Of a DNA stretch of 64,000 nucleotides, positions 1 to 10,694 are shown piece after piece. The notes beneath the pieces were generated by a model. That model did no database searches. It worked only from the letters and a program-made list of their open reading frames with translations, and was not told where the DNA came from. A program made the translations under genes and the position numbers. The first letter of the stretch is position 1; each line of letters begins with the position of its first letter. Source of the stretch: Xiheicaenibacterium sp046351325 (GTDB lineage Bacteria; Myxococcota_A; Polyangia; Polyangiales; Polyangiaceae); contig JAXLYR010000016.1 of the NCBI GenBank assembly GCA_046351325.1, forward strand, positions 127,285 through 191,284. The letters are read 5' to 3'.

Positions 1-1
1 G

Positions 2-511
2 ACTGGAAACACGATGTCCGCCGCGCTCCTCCGCAAGATGCAGAAGGGAGCGCCGCAAGCACCAACGCATCCGTCGGCGCCTCATCCGCCCGCCGCGGGT
101 GTCGCGGGCACGATGTTGGTCGAGGCCGAGGGCGGCGCTCCTCTGACGCTCCCGTTCGAGAGGCAAGCGGGCGGGCAGCGCAGCAGCAACCCCGATCTCA
201 GCGGGTTCGCGGCGACGCCTTGGGCGCGCGACGCCCCGAAGGCCGCGCCGAAGGCGATCCCCGTGACGGACGACGTGCAGGGGACGCTGGCGATCGACGT
301 CGAAGAGCCGCCCCCTCCCGAGGATGCACACGAGCCCGCGCCGACCGACGAGGCCCAAGCGGCCGCGCCGATCCCGCCCGCTCCTCGCTCGGGGCCGGGC
401 AGTCCGTGGCGCGAAGAGCCGGCCTCACCCGTCGAGCCGCAGGCCCCCGCGGCGCCTCCGCGCGTCCGACCCGACGTCAAGGCCGCGCTCCGGAAGAAGT
501 TCGCGCGCTGA
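2..511 (+). CDS. C-terminal tail of a probable DUF2169 (T6SS adaptor) protein, 5' truncated
   Basis: The reading frame is open to the left edge of the window, so this is the end of a longer gene. An internal ATG at 14 is probably not the start. The visible part is a low-complexity Pro/Ala/Glu-rich tail without a globular domain. It shares landmarks in the same order with the tail of the DUF2169 protein at 25668-27389: an LPF-x-R motif, a GSPWR motif and a terminal basic segment (VKAALRKKFAR here, VDLRKQMYRKLKK there). I infer a second DUF2169 adaptor and perhaps a second type VI cargo module to the left. Another protein with a Pro-rich tail remains possible. Confidence 0.5.
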   Translation, partial: TGNTMSAALLRKMQKGAPQAPTHPSAPHPPAAGVAGTMLVEAEGGAPLTLPFERQAGGQRSSNPDLSGFAATPWARDAPKAAPKAIPVTDDVQGTLAIDVEEPPPPEDAHEPAPTDEAQAAAPIPPAPRSGPGSPWREEPASPVEPQAPAAPPRVRPDVKAALRKKFAR

Positions 512-543
512 CAATCGAGTCAGCGCGAACCGGCGCTGGATGG

Positions 544-1631
544 CTACTCGAGGACGCCGCCGAACACCAAACCGCCGCCGTCCTGAGTCACCCACGGGAG
601 CACGGCGACCTCCTTCGCAGGCGTCGACATCCCCACGGCGAGCCCGATGACCCCGATCGCCGTCGCAGCGATACCGGCCGCACCGAAGCCGACGAAGAGC
701 CCGAAGCTCAAGCGCTCGTGATCGTAGGCGCCCGCATAGTCGTAGTCGCTCGGGCACGCTGACCGGTCCTCGACGCCGCACTTCTCGTCGAGCTCACCGC
801 CCACGTTGACGGTGTCGACCCCGAAGCCAACCGAGACCCCCATCATCGCGAGGCCGGTGGCGCCGACGACGATCGCCCAAACTGGAACCTCCGCCTTCGG
901 CTCGGGCTTCGGCTCCGGTTTGGGTTCGGGCTTGGGTTCGGGCTTCGGCTCCGGCTTGGGTTCCGGCTTCGGCTCCGGCTTGGGTTCCGGCTTCGGCTCG
1001 GGGAATTTCTCGAGCTTCACGGTGATGACGGCGCGCCCTGCACCGTCTTTGACCTCGGTCGAGCCGTCGAAGGCCTGATAACCGACGGCGGTCGCGGACA
1101 CCGTGTGGGTCCCCGGATCGACGAAGAGCGGCTGCCCCCACTGCTCGGAGGGCAGCGGCTTCCCGTCGAGGATCACCGACAGCGTTTCAGGAAGAGGGGT
1201 CGGGACGTCGACGACGACCATGAGCTCCGAGAGCCCCTTCGCGAGCTGATCGCGCAGCCGCTCCGCCGCGTCGATCGCCTCGGCGAACTCGGCTTCTTTG
1301 GCATAACGAATCGCTTCGTCGAACTCGCGCCAAGCCGTCGCCGTCTTGCCTTGTCGACGGTGACACTCCGCCATGTTCAAGAGGACGTCGCCGCGCTTGC
1401 GGATCTCGTAGCTCTTCGCGAGCGTCTTGCAGGCCTCGTCGAGCTTCTTCGGGTCTTGCATGAGCTTGCGCCCATCCGCGAAGAGCTTGTCGGCCTCGGC
1501 CTTTTGTTCGGGAGTAATGGGCTGATCGTTCTCGGGCTGCGCCAGCGCGATCGGCGTGAACACCCCAATCGATAGGACCATGAGAGAGACGACCAACACG
1601 GCAATACGCGTGGCCAGCCGGTGCGCTCGCG

Positions 1632-1635
<4 letters not shown>
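544..1635 (-). CDS. TPR/PEGA-domain membrane protein paired with a Ser/Thr kinase
   Basis: A 363-residue envelope protein. The ATG at 1635 overlaps the stop of the upstream kinase by four bases (ATGA), which fixes the start and implies translational coupling. A signal peptide or anchor (residues about 8-32) is followed by a TPR-like region (AECHRRQGKTATAWREFDEA), a PEGA-like beta domain (DGKPLPSEQWGQPLFVDPGT), a Lys-Pro-Glu-Pro linker of about nine units, and two hydrophobic segments near the C-terminus. The same plan occurs at 17231-18206 and 52333-53274. In this family the periplasmic part may sense the envelope or carry signals for the kinase, but no substrate is known. Confidence 0.8.
896..1011. 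repeat. Tandem 12-base repeat encoding the KPEP linker
   Basis: Near-identical 12-base units (variants of GGCTTCGGCTCC and GGTTTGGGTTCG on the + strand) encode Lys-Pro-Glu-Pro in the leftward TPR/PEGA protein. Such Pro-rich rods usually span cell-wall or periplasmic distance. The copy number may vary between strains because the units are nearly identical. Confidence 0.8.
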
Positions 1636-4454
<2,819 letters not shown>

Positions 4455-4462
4455 AGCCCCGT

Positions 4463-5524
4463 TCACTGCTCGAAGCAGTACATGTAATTGTCGGTTTCGA
4501 AGCAGTGCTGCCCGTAGGCCCGCGACCACTGGATGGTGGTCGTCGAGCTGTGCGCGATCCCGACCTCCGCGGTTTGACCCGACATGTTCGAGGTCCAACC
4601 CAAACAGAAGGTGTCGAAGCCCAAAGCTTCCCCGGTGTATTCGGTTCCCGTCCAGACCTCGGGGCTGCCAACGGCGACGTTGCCGAACTCGTCCTGATTG
4701 ATCTCGTGGGTCAACGTGGAGTCGGTCAAATCCGTCCAATCCAGCGCGACGACGGTGCCGTCGTAGAGCGCATAGGGGATCGTGGATTGAGTGAAGCGCT
4801 GGACGGGTGAGGTCGTCGCGTCGCTCACCCAGGCCATCCACGTCCCGCCGAGGCCTGCCGTATCCGCCAGCCCCTGGCATATGGCATCTGCGTTGGGTGC
4901 CGAGCCGAACGTCGGGTTCTCCGGCACAGACGATATGAACACCCTCGTCGCGAGGGTCTCGCAGCCGTCGTCGAGAGCTGGCGCGAGAGGCTGATTGATG
5001 TTCGCAAACCCGAATTGGCAGGTCGACGTGCAGACCCCGCCCTCGCAACGGGCAAGTGAGGTTGCGTCTGGCGCGCAGACCCGACCGCACTCACCGCAGT
5101 TGGTCGGGTCGGTCAGCACCAGCTGCGGATCACAACCCATCCCGCCGCCTTGCCCGCCTGTTCCACCGACGCCGCCGGTACCACCCGTCCCGCCCGTGCC
5201 GCCCGCACCGCCGACGAGCATGCCGCCGACGCCGCCGGTCCCACCGGTCAAGAGGCCGCCGACACCACCCGTCCCGCCGAAGCCTCCGTTGCCGCCCGAT
5301 GGGCCAGCACCGCCGCCTCCGAGCAAGGCTCCGGCGGTGCCGCCGAAGCCACCAGGGATCGCGCCTGCTTCTCCAGCACTACCTCCTTCATTTGCCGCGT
5401 GAGGCTCCGGTCCGGGACACCGAAAAGCGGTTGCTACGATGAGGAGGAGAAGGGCAGCCCCGAGTGCGGACTTACTCCCCAGTGTGCCATATCGCTTAAA
5501 GTTAGATTCCACGCAAACACACAT
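4463..5524 (-). CDS. Secreted Cys-rich protein with C-terminal DUF1554 domain
   Basis: About 353 residues from the ATG at 5524, which has a GGAAAGAG ribosome-binding sequence upstream (ATG at 5548 is an alternative). A hydrophobic signal segment ends in a Cys (VATAFRC), which is a poor lipobox, so lipidation is uncertain. A Gly-rich linker of about 90 residues leads to a Cys-rich knot-like unit (NCGECGRVC). The C-terminal domain begins VFISSVPENPTFG and resembles DUF1554, a lectin-like fold known from Leptospira surface proteins. It is the first gene of an operon with the sensor kinase and the PEGA protein. A similar Gly-linker plus Cys-rich lipoprotein (53271-54824) ends the second kinase module. 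Confidence 0.78.
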   Translation of the reverse strand: MCVCVESNFKRYGTLGSKSALGAALLLLIVATAFRCPGPEPHAANEGGSAGEAGAIPGGFGGTAGALLGGGGAGPSGGNGGFGGTGGVGGLLTGGTGGVGGMLVGGAGGTGGTGGTGGVGGTGGQGGGMGCDPQLVLTDPTNCGECGRVCAPDATSLARCEGGVCTSTCQFGFANINQPLAPALDDGCETLATRVFISSVPENPTFGSAPNADAICQGLADTAGLGGTWMAWVSDATTSPVQRFTQSTIPYALYDGTVVALDWTDLTDSTLTHEINQDEFGNVAVGSPEVWTGTEYTGEALGFDTFCLGWTSNMSGQTAEVGIAHSSTTTIQWSRAYGQHCFETDNYMYCFEQ

Positions 5525-5600
5525 CGTAACGCCACTCTTTCCCCGCATGCAAAGCTCGAATTGGGGGCGCGGCTCTCCGCGACCTTCGCAGGCCCGCATT

Positions 5601-5627
5601 GGCGCTCCGGCAGCGCCGTTTTTTTTT
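5601..5627 (+). terminator. Intrinsic terminator between divergent genes
   Basis: Perfect inverted repeat GGCGCT/AGCGCC with a five-base loop (CCGGC), followed after one base by nine consecutive T. It reads rightward. No annotated + strand gene lies upstream of it, so it would stop antisense read-through, end a short RNA starting around 5525-5590, or act as an attenuator 38 bases before the SDR gene at 5665. Confidence 0.75.
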
Positions 5628-5664
5628 CGGGAAACTTCGGCTGTCGGCGACTATCGTCCCCGCC

Positions 5665-6342
5665 ATGCGATGGGTCATCACGGGCGCGAACCGTGGCATC
5701 GGCCTGGAGTTCGTGCGGCAACTCGCAGCGCGCGGCGACGCAGTGGACGCGCTCGCTCGCACCATTACAGGCCCGCTCGCGGAGCTCGCAGACGGTGAGC
5801 GCGTGCGCGCCGTCCCCTGTGACGTCACCAGCGAGAGCTCAATCGCAGCGGCCCTGACCACGTTGGGTTCGGCGCCGGTCGACGTCGTCGTGAACAACGC
5901 CGGTGTCATGGGCAAGCTGCAGGCTTTTACCGAGCTCGATCTCGCGGACGTCACGCAGACGTTCGAGGTGAACGCGCTCGGCCCAATCCGGGTTACGCGA
6001 GCCTTCTTGCCGAGCCTCCTTCGCGGCAAGACGCGCAGGGTCGTCTCCATCACGAGCGGGATGGGCTCGATTGGCGACAACACACGCGGCGGGGCCTACG
6101 GCTATCGCATGTCCAAAGCGGCGCTCAACATGGCGATGAAGTCGCTGTCCATCGACTACGCCGACCAAGGCATCGTCGCCGTGGTGATGAACCCCGGCTG
6201 GGTCCAGACCGACATGGGTGGAGAGGGCGCGCCGACCCCGGTCGAGACCTCCGTCGCGATGATGCTCGCGCGCATCGACGGCTTGACCCCCAGTGAGAAC
6301 GGGACCTTTTTGGACTATAGGGGCGGCAGTTTGACTTGGTAG
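5665..6342 (+). CDS. Short-chain dehydrogenase/reductase (SDR)
   Basis: A 225-residue classical-type SDR. The NAD(P)-binding motif TGANRGIG lies at residues 6-13, the NNAG motif is in VVNNAGVMG, the active-site Ser is in VVSITSG and the YxxxK pair is in YGYRMSKAA. The PGWVQTDMGG segment is typical of the C-SDR/carbonyl reductase branch (sniffer-like). The ATG at 5665 directly before the Rossmann motif is preferred; the upstream extension runs through the terminator sequence. The substrate cannot be deduced. It precedes the halogenase-like gene by about 108 bases on the same strand. Confidence 0.9.
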   Translation: MRWVITGANRGIGLEFVRQLAARGDAVDALARTITGPLAELADGERVRAVPCDVTSESSIAAALTTLGSAPVDVVVNNAGVMGKLQAFTELDLADVTQTFEVNALGPIRVTRAFLPSLLRGKTRRVVSITSGMGSIGDNTRGGAYGYRMSKAALNMAMKSLSIDYADQGIVAVVMNPGWVQTDMGGEGAPTPVETSVAMMLARIDGLTPSENGTFLDYRGGSLTW

Positions 6343-6450
6343 TAGCCGGCCCACGGCTCCTACGTAACGAGTACGTCCTGCCCGCTCTGGCAGGCTCGAG
6401 ACACCAGGACGAAGGCCTGGCGGTTCGGGGCACACCTCACAGAGGAAACC

Positions 6451-7860
6451 ATGACGGAATCGGCAGCACCGACAAACGGTAACGGTAAGAGCAAGGCCCA
6501 AGAGATCATCGCGGACGTCGCGGTGATCGGGGCGGGCCCTGCGGGCAGCGCGCTCGCGACGTATCTGGCGCGCGACGGGCGCAAGGTCGTGATCTTCGAG
6601 CGGGAGAAGTTCCCTCGGTTTCGAATCGGCGAGTCTTTGCTGCCCCTCAACCTGCAGCTCTTCCGAGAGCTCGGCGTGGAGGCCGAGCTCGAGAAGCGCT
6701 TTATCCGGAAGTACGCCGCGAACTTCTGTGACCAATACGGCGGTCGACAAAACCGGTATCCGTTCGCTGCGGCGATCAACAAGAACTACCCCTATTGCTA
6801 CCAAGTCGAGCGCGCCGAGCTCGACCAAGTCCTGCTCGACAACGCCGAGAAGGCCGGCGCTACGGTCTATATGGATTGGACCGTTCGCGAGGTCATCTAC
6901 GAGGGTTCGCGCGCCGTCGGGGTCATCGCCAAGTCGAACGCCGACGGCACGACCGTCACGGTGCGCTGCAAGGTCGTCGCGGATTGTTCGGGGCGCGCGG
7001 CCTTCTGCGGCAGCCGTCAGAAGCTGAAGAAGGACGTCACGCTCGACTCGAGGACAGCCTTCTTCTCCCATTTCGAGGGCGTCAAACGCGACTCGGGCGA
7101 CCGCGAGGGCGATATTCAGATCGTCGCCTTCCCCCACGGCTGGTTCTGGATGATCCCTTTCAAGGGCAACACCACCAGCGTGGGTATGGTCGTCACCGAC
7201 GAGTACCTCAAGCAGCGCAACCAGATCGCGGCTGGCCGCCCCGAGGCTCGCGGCACCCACGACGAGACCACGGGCGCCGTCGCCGGCTACGAGGACTCGG
7301 TGAACGACGCCTTCCTGGCGAAGACGATCGAGAACACTCCGTACGTGCGTGATCGCATGAAGGAGGCGAAGCAGAAGTTCCCGTCGCGCTCGATCCCGAA
7401 TTTCTCCTACGTGATGGACCGATATTCGGGCGACGGCTTCGTCATGGTCGGCGACTCGGGTGCGTTCCTCGATCCGGTGTTCTCGTCCGGGGTTTTCCTT
7501 ACAATGAAGTCAGCCCAACTCGTCGCCGAGGACCTGCGTCGAGCCTTCCGTGAGAACGACTTCAGCGCGAAGCAATTCTCCCGTTATGAAGAGCGGATCC
7601 GCGGCGCTCAGGCCGTCTTCCTCAAGTTCATCCAGGGTTGGTACGACCCGGCCTTCCTGGATCTCTTCTTCTTCCCGCGCAACGTGCTCGGGCTGAAGAC
7701 GGCGATCACCTCGGTGCTCGCCGCCGACCTCTTCGACCCGCGCCATCTGTGGAGCCTAAAGCTCCGCATCCAGCTGCTCTTCTCCATCGCCGAGCTGCAC
7801 CGCTGGCACATGAAGAAGACGAACGCCGGCCGGTCGATGATCCAGAATCAGGTGCTCTGA
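6451..7860 (+). CDS. Flavin-dependent halogenase-like FAD oxidoreductase
   Basis: 469 residues. The FAD-binding GAGPAG motif is at residues 27-32 and the acidic end of the second strand is in VVIFERE. GESLLP (60-65) is the usual halogenase/geranylgeranyl-reductase motif. The halogenase signature WxWxIP is present as WFWMIP from about residue 231, and DPVFSSGVFL matches the second family motif (FxPxFSxG). Lys87 in FIRKYAANF is a candidate for the Lys that forms the chloramine. The start is supported by an AGAGGA ribosome-binding site. The family halogenates free or carrier-bound aromatic substrates with FADH2 from a partner reductase. No synthetase or PKS gene is nearby, so the substrate is unknown, and a non-halogenating monooxygenase or reductase is possible. 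Confidence 0.75.
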   Translation: MTESAAPTNGNGKSKAQEIIADVAVIGAGPAGSALATYLARDGRKVVIFEREKFPRFRIGESLLPLNLQLFRELGVEAELEKRFIRKYAANFCDQYGGRQNRYPFAAAINKNYPYCYQVERAELDQVLLDNAEKAGATVYMDWTVREVIYEGSRAVGVIAKSNADGTTVTVRCKVVADCSGRAAFCGSRQKLKKDVTLDSRTAFFSHFEGVKRDSGDREGDIQIVAFPHGWFWMIPFKGNTTSVGMVVTDEYLKQRNQIAAGRPEARGTHDETTGAVAGYEDSVNDAFLAKTIENTPYVRDRMKEAKQKFPSRSIPNFSYVMDRYSGDGFVMVGDSGAFLDPVFSSGVFLTMKSAQLVAEDLRRAFRENDFSAKQFSRYEERIRGAQAVFLKFIQGWYDPAFLDLFFFPRNVLGLKTAITSVLAADLFDPRHLWSLKLRIQLLFSIAELHRWHMKKTNAGRSMIQNQVL

Positions 7861-7864
7861 GCGC

Positions 7865-9448
7865 TCAGCCGAGCGCCGGTATCATCGACATCGCGCGCTC
7901 GCTCATCGCCGTGATCGTGAGGCTCGGGTTGACTCCCGGGTTGGCGCTCACGGCGCTGCCGTCGCAGACGTAGAGTCCCTCGTAGCCGAAGACACGGTGC
8001 TTCGCGTCGATGACTCCGGAGTCCGCGTCCTTTCCGATCGTGGCGCCGCCCAGGATATGGGCCGTCGTCGGGACGCCCAATACGGTGTCGGTGAGCAACG
8101 TGGCAGAGACACCGCCGACCTTGTCGGCGAATCGCTGCGCGAGCTCGATGGCCTCGGGGAGGTTCGCCTGCGGCGCCGAAGCGGGGTCGTCGAGCTTGGT
8201 GATGAGACCCCGCCGGAAGCCCGTACGCACGCCGCGCCCGAGGCGCATGCTGAGCGTCCCTTCGAGCGTGCGCATGTAGAGCAGCACCTGACTCTGGCGT
8301 GCGAAATCACGAACGGTGTAGGCCCGCAGCCACGCGAGCGGGTTCGAGGCGACGTTGCGCACGACTCCGGCGACGCGGCTCGTGAGCGTCGGGCCCTGCG
8401 TCTGGGGCAAGACCATCATGCGGAAGAAGCCGGAGCCCTCGGCGTAGCGCACGGGCTCGATGTGGCTGTGATCGTCGGTGTGGAGGATCGACGTGATGGC
8501 GACCCCCTTCGAGAAGTTCGCGTCCGGGTCCGGGACGAGCACCCCAGCGAGGGCCTCGCTGTTCGTGCGAACCTGGTCACCGACGCGCGCCGAGAGATGC
8601 GGCAGCGCGTGCGGGTCCTCGCGCAGCGAGAGGAGCAGCGGGACCGTGCCCATCACGCCGCCGGCGAAGACGACCATGCGCGTGGTGATGGGCGTGACCT
8701 CACCGCCGAAGGTCCGCTGGGCCTCCACGCGATAGCCGCCGCCCGGCAAGGGCCGCACGCTCGTGACTTCGGTCTCCGGGTGGACGACCGCGCCCTTCTG
8801 CTCCGCCAGATAAAGGTAATTGCGGTCGAGCGTGTTCTTCGCCCCGACCCGACAACCGGTCATGCAGGCCCCACAGAAATTGCAGCCAGTCCGGTCGGGG
8901 CCGGCCCCGCCGAAATACGGATCAGGGACGCTGACTCCCGGTTTGCCGAAGAAGACCGCGACGTCGGTCGTGTGAAAATGCTCCTCGCGCCCGAGGTCGC
9001 GCGCGATCTCGCGCAGGACCTCGTCACCGCGGGTGAGCAGCGGGTTCTTGGCGGCCCCGAGCATCCGCCTGGCGGTGTCGTAGTGCGGCGCGAGCTCGGC
9101 CTTCCAATCGGCGAGGTGCGCCCAAGACGCGGCCTTGAAGAAGTTGTCCTTCGGGACGGGGAGCGTATTGGCATATACGAGGGACCCGCCCCCGACGCCC
9201 ACGCCGTGCAGCACCGTGACGTGCTGCATGAAGGACATCTGGAAAATACCCCGAAGTCCGACCTCGGGCTGCCACATCCACTTTCGAACATCCCAGTTGG
9301 AAGTCGGGAAGTCCTCTTTGTCGAAGCGCTTGCCCTTCTCGAGCACGCGCACTCGATACCCTCGCTCCGAGAGGCGCAGCGCCGAGACGCTACCCCCGAA
9401 TCCCGATCCGATGATGACGACGTCGGTGTCGAATTGTCCTTGGCTCAC
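7865..9448 (-). CDS. GMC-family FAD oxidoreductase (cholesterol-oxidase-like)
   Basis: 527 residues. The FAD Rossmann motif is DVVIIGSGFGGSV (9-21), and HGVGVGGGSLVYAN is the flavin-contact region. A Cys cluster (CNFCGACMTGC) followed by GAKNTLDRNYLYLAE is typical of bacterial cholesterol-oxidase/ChoD-like GMC enzymes and long-chain alcohol oxidases. The C-terminal signature GVNPSLTITAMSERAMSM carries the Asn of the active site. It probably oxidises a sterol, terpenoid or other hydrophobic alcohol. It lies eight bases downstream of the saccharopine-dehydrogenase-like gene, so the two form an operon. Its stop and the halogenase stop lie in one palindrome, TGAGCGCTCA. Confidence 0.88.
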   Translation of the reverse strand: MSQGQFDTDVVIIGSGFGGSVSALRLSERGYRVRVLEKGKRFDKEDFPTSNWDVRKWMWQPEVGLRGIFQMSFMQHVTVLHGVGVGGGSLVYANTLPVPKDNFFKAASWAHLADWKAELAPHYDTARRMLGAAKNPLLTRGDEVLREIARDLGREEHFHTTDVAVFFGKPGVSVPDPYFGGAGPDRTGCNFCGACMTGCRVGAKNTLDRNYLYLAEQKGAVVHPETEVTSVRPLPGGGYRVEAQRTFGGEVTPITTRMVVFAGGVMGTVPLLLSLREDPHALPHLSARVGDQVRTNSEALAGVLVPDPDANFSKGVAITSILHTDDHSHIEPVRYAEGSGFFRMMVLPQTQGPTLTSRVAGVVRNVASNPLAWLRAYTVRDFARQSQVLLYMRTLEGTLSMRLGRGVRTGFRRGLITKLDDPASAPQANLPEAIELAQRFADKVGGVSATLLTDTVLGVPTTAHILGGATIGKDADSGVIDAKHRVFGYEGLYVCDGSAVSANPGVNPSLTITAMSERAMSMIPALG

Positions 9449-9456
9449 GCTCGCTC

Positions 9457-10680
9457 CTATTGCCCATTCGCGGGCGCCTCGGCCCGCTTGTGACTCGAGT
9501 CTTCCGAAGTGCGCACCACCGCTGGCGTGCGCCGCACGACCTCGAAGCGGATCCCAGCGTTCTCGAGGCGTTCGACGAGCACACCGCCGAACGCGACCGC
9601 TGGCGTGAGGAAGCCGCGCCGCTTGGGCAGTCGCTCGCGGTCCAGCACGAGCGCGAGCGCGGCCTCGGAGATCATCTTCGCCGTCTCGCCGTAGCCCGGA
9701 TCACCACCCGAGACGCGCGCGACGATCTTCTCGTCCCCGCTGCGCGCAGCCACCGTCAGTCGAAAGAAGCCACGCTGCCGCTCTGCGGGTGTCGGCCCCT
9801 GCCCCGGTCGTCGAACCCGCTCGAGCAGCTTGCGCGTGACGCGGAGCTGCGCGAGTGCGACCACGGCTGCGCCGCCCGCGACGACCTCGGCGGTGCCGAG
9901 GAGGCTGCCCGTGCGCAGGTTGCAGCCGATGCTCACCCGCCGACCGTAGAACTCGAGCGCGCCGGCGGAGCGCGCGACGATCATCGGGTCGAGCGTGGGC
10001 ATCGGGACGACCCAACCGCTCGCGTCGGGCGCGACGTGTGGCATTTGGCGACGCAGCTCGACGACGCGCTCGCTGCTCGAGGGGCGAGGGATACCCTCTT
10101 GTCGACGCTTCGACACGATCTCGAGCATGCTCTGCCACGTCCCGCCCGAGAACGAGCCGCCCATATACATATAGGTCTGGACGTCGAGCTCGGAGAGCGG
10201 GCCCCGATTCTGGCATAGGCGATCGACCGCGAAGTAAATCCCGAGATCGGTCGGGACGCTCTCGAACCCGCAACAAGGGATCATGCGAACGCCCGCGCCC
10301 TCGGCTCGACCGCCGTATTTGCGAATCATGCGGCCCACGAAATCGGGCTCACCGGTGAGATCGAGGTAGTCCGCGCCGCCCTCGACGCAAGCGGAGACGA
10401 CCGGCTCGCCGTATTTCCCATAAGGGCCTACGGTGGTGAGGACGACCTGGGTGTCGCGCGCCATCGCGAGGAGCGACGCGGGATCGGAGACGTCCGCGCG
10501 CACGACCGGGACGGAGACCCCGAATCGGGACGCGAGCTCGGCGCTGAGCTCTTCGAGCTTGCGGGTGTCGCGCCCTGCGATGGCCCAGCGGACCGCGCCC
10601 TCCCCGCTCGCGAGGTATTCCGCCACCAAGCGACCGGTGAATCCGGTCGCCCCGAAGACCACGATGTCGTGCGGTTTCAC
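9457..10680 (-). CDS. Saccharopine dehydrogenase-like / trans-acting enoyl reductase-like protein
   Basis: 407 residues with an N-terminal NAD(P) Rossmann fold (DIVVFGATGFTGRLVAEYL) and the DYLDLTGEPDF segment typical of the saccharopine dehydrogenase-like family, which includes mycobacterial trans-acting enoyl reductase and eukaryotic SCCPDH. True lysine-pathway activity is unlikely: this branch usually acts on lipids. The conserved GFESVPTDLG segment is present. It is transcribed together with the GMC oxidoreductase, which suggests a shared hydrophobic substrate. The precise reaction is unknown. Confidence 0.85.
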   Translation of the reverse strand: MKPHDIVVFGATGFTGRLVAEYLASGEGAVRWAIAGRDTRKLEELSAELASRFGVSVPVVRADVSDPASLLAMARDTQVVLTTVGPYGKYGEPVVSACVEGGADYLDLTGEPDFVGRMIRKYGGRAEGAGVRMIPCCGFESVPTDLGIYFAVDRLCQNRGPLSELDVQTYMYMGGSFSGGTWQSMLEIVSKRRQEGIPRPSSSERVVELRRQMPHVAPDASGWVVPMPTLDPMIVARSAGALEFYGRRVSIGCNLRTGSLLGTAEVVAGGAAVVALAQLRVTRKLLERVRRPGQGPTPAERQRGFFRLTVAARSGDEKIVARVSGGDPGYGETAKMISEAALALVLDRERLPKRRGFLTPAVAFGGVLVERLENAGIRFEVVRRTPAVVRTSEDSSHKRAEAPANGQ

Positions 10681-10694
10681 GGTGCTCTATCCCC

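Noticed and set aside
4455..5090. Upstream extension of the sensor kinase frame
   Set aside because: It lies over the DUF1554 gene in another frame and is His/Arg-rich; the ATG at 4454 gives a normal start.
5150..5402. Pro-rich tandem sequence that looked like a direct-repeat array or CRISPR
   Set aside because: It is the coding sequence of the Gly-rich linker of the DUF1554 protein (Gly codons); no regular spacer-repeat pattern.
7997..9493. 498-residue plus-strand frame opposite the GMC oxidoreductase
   Set aside because: No domain; complement of an enzyme with all family motifs.
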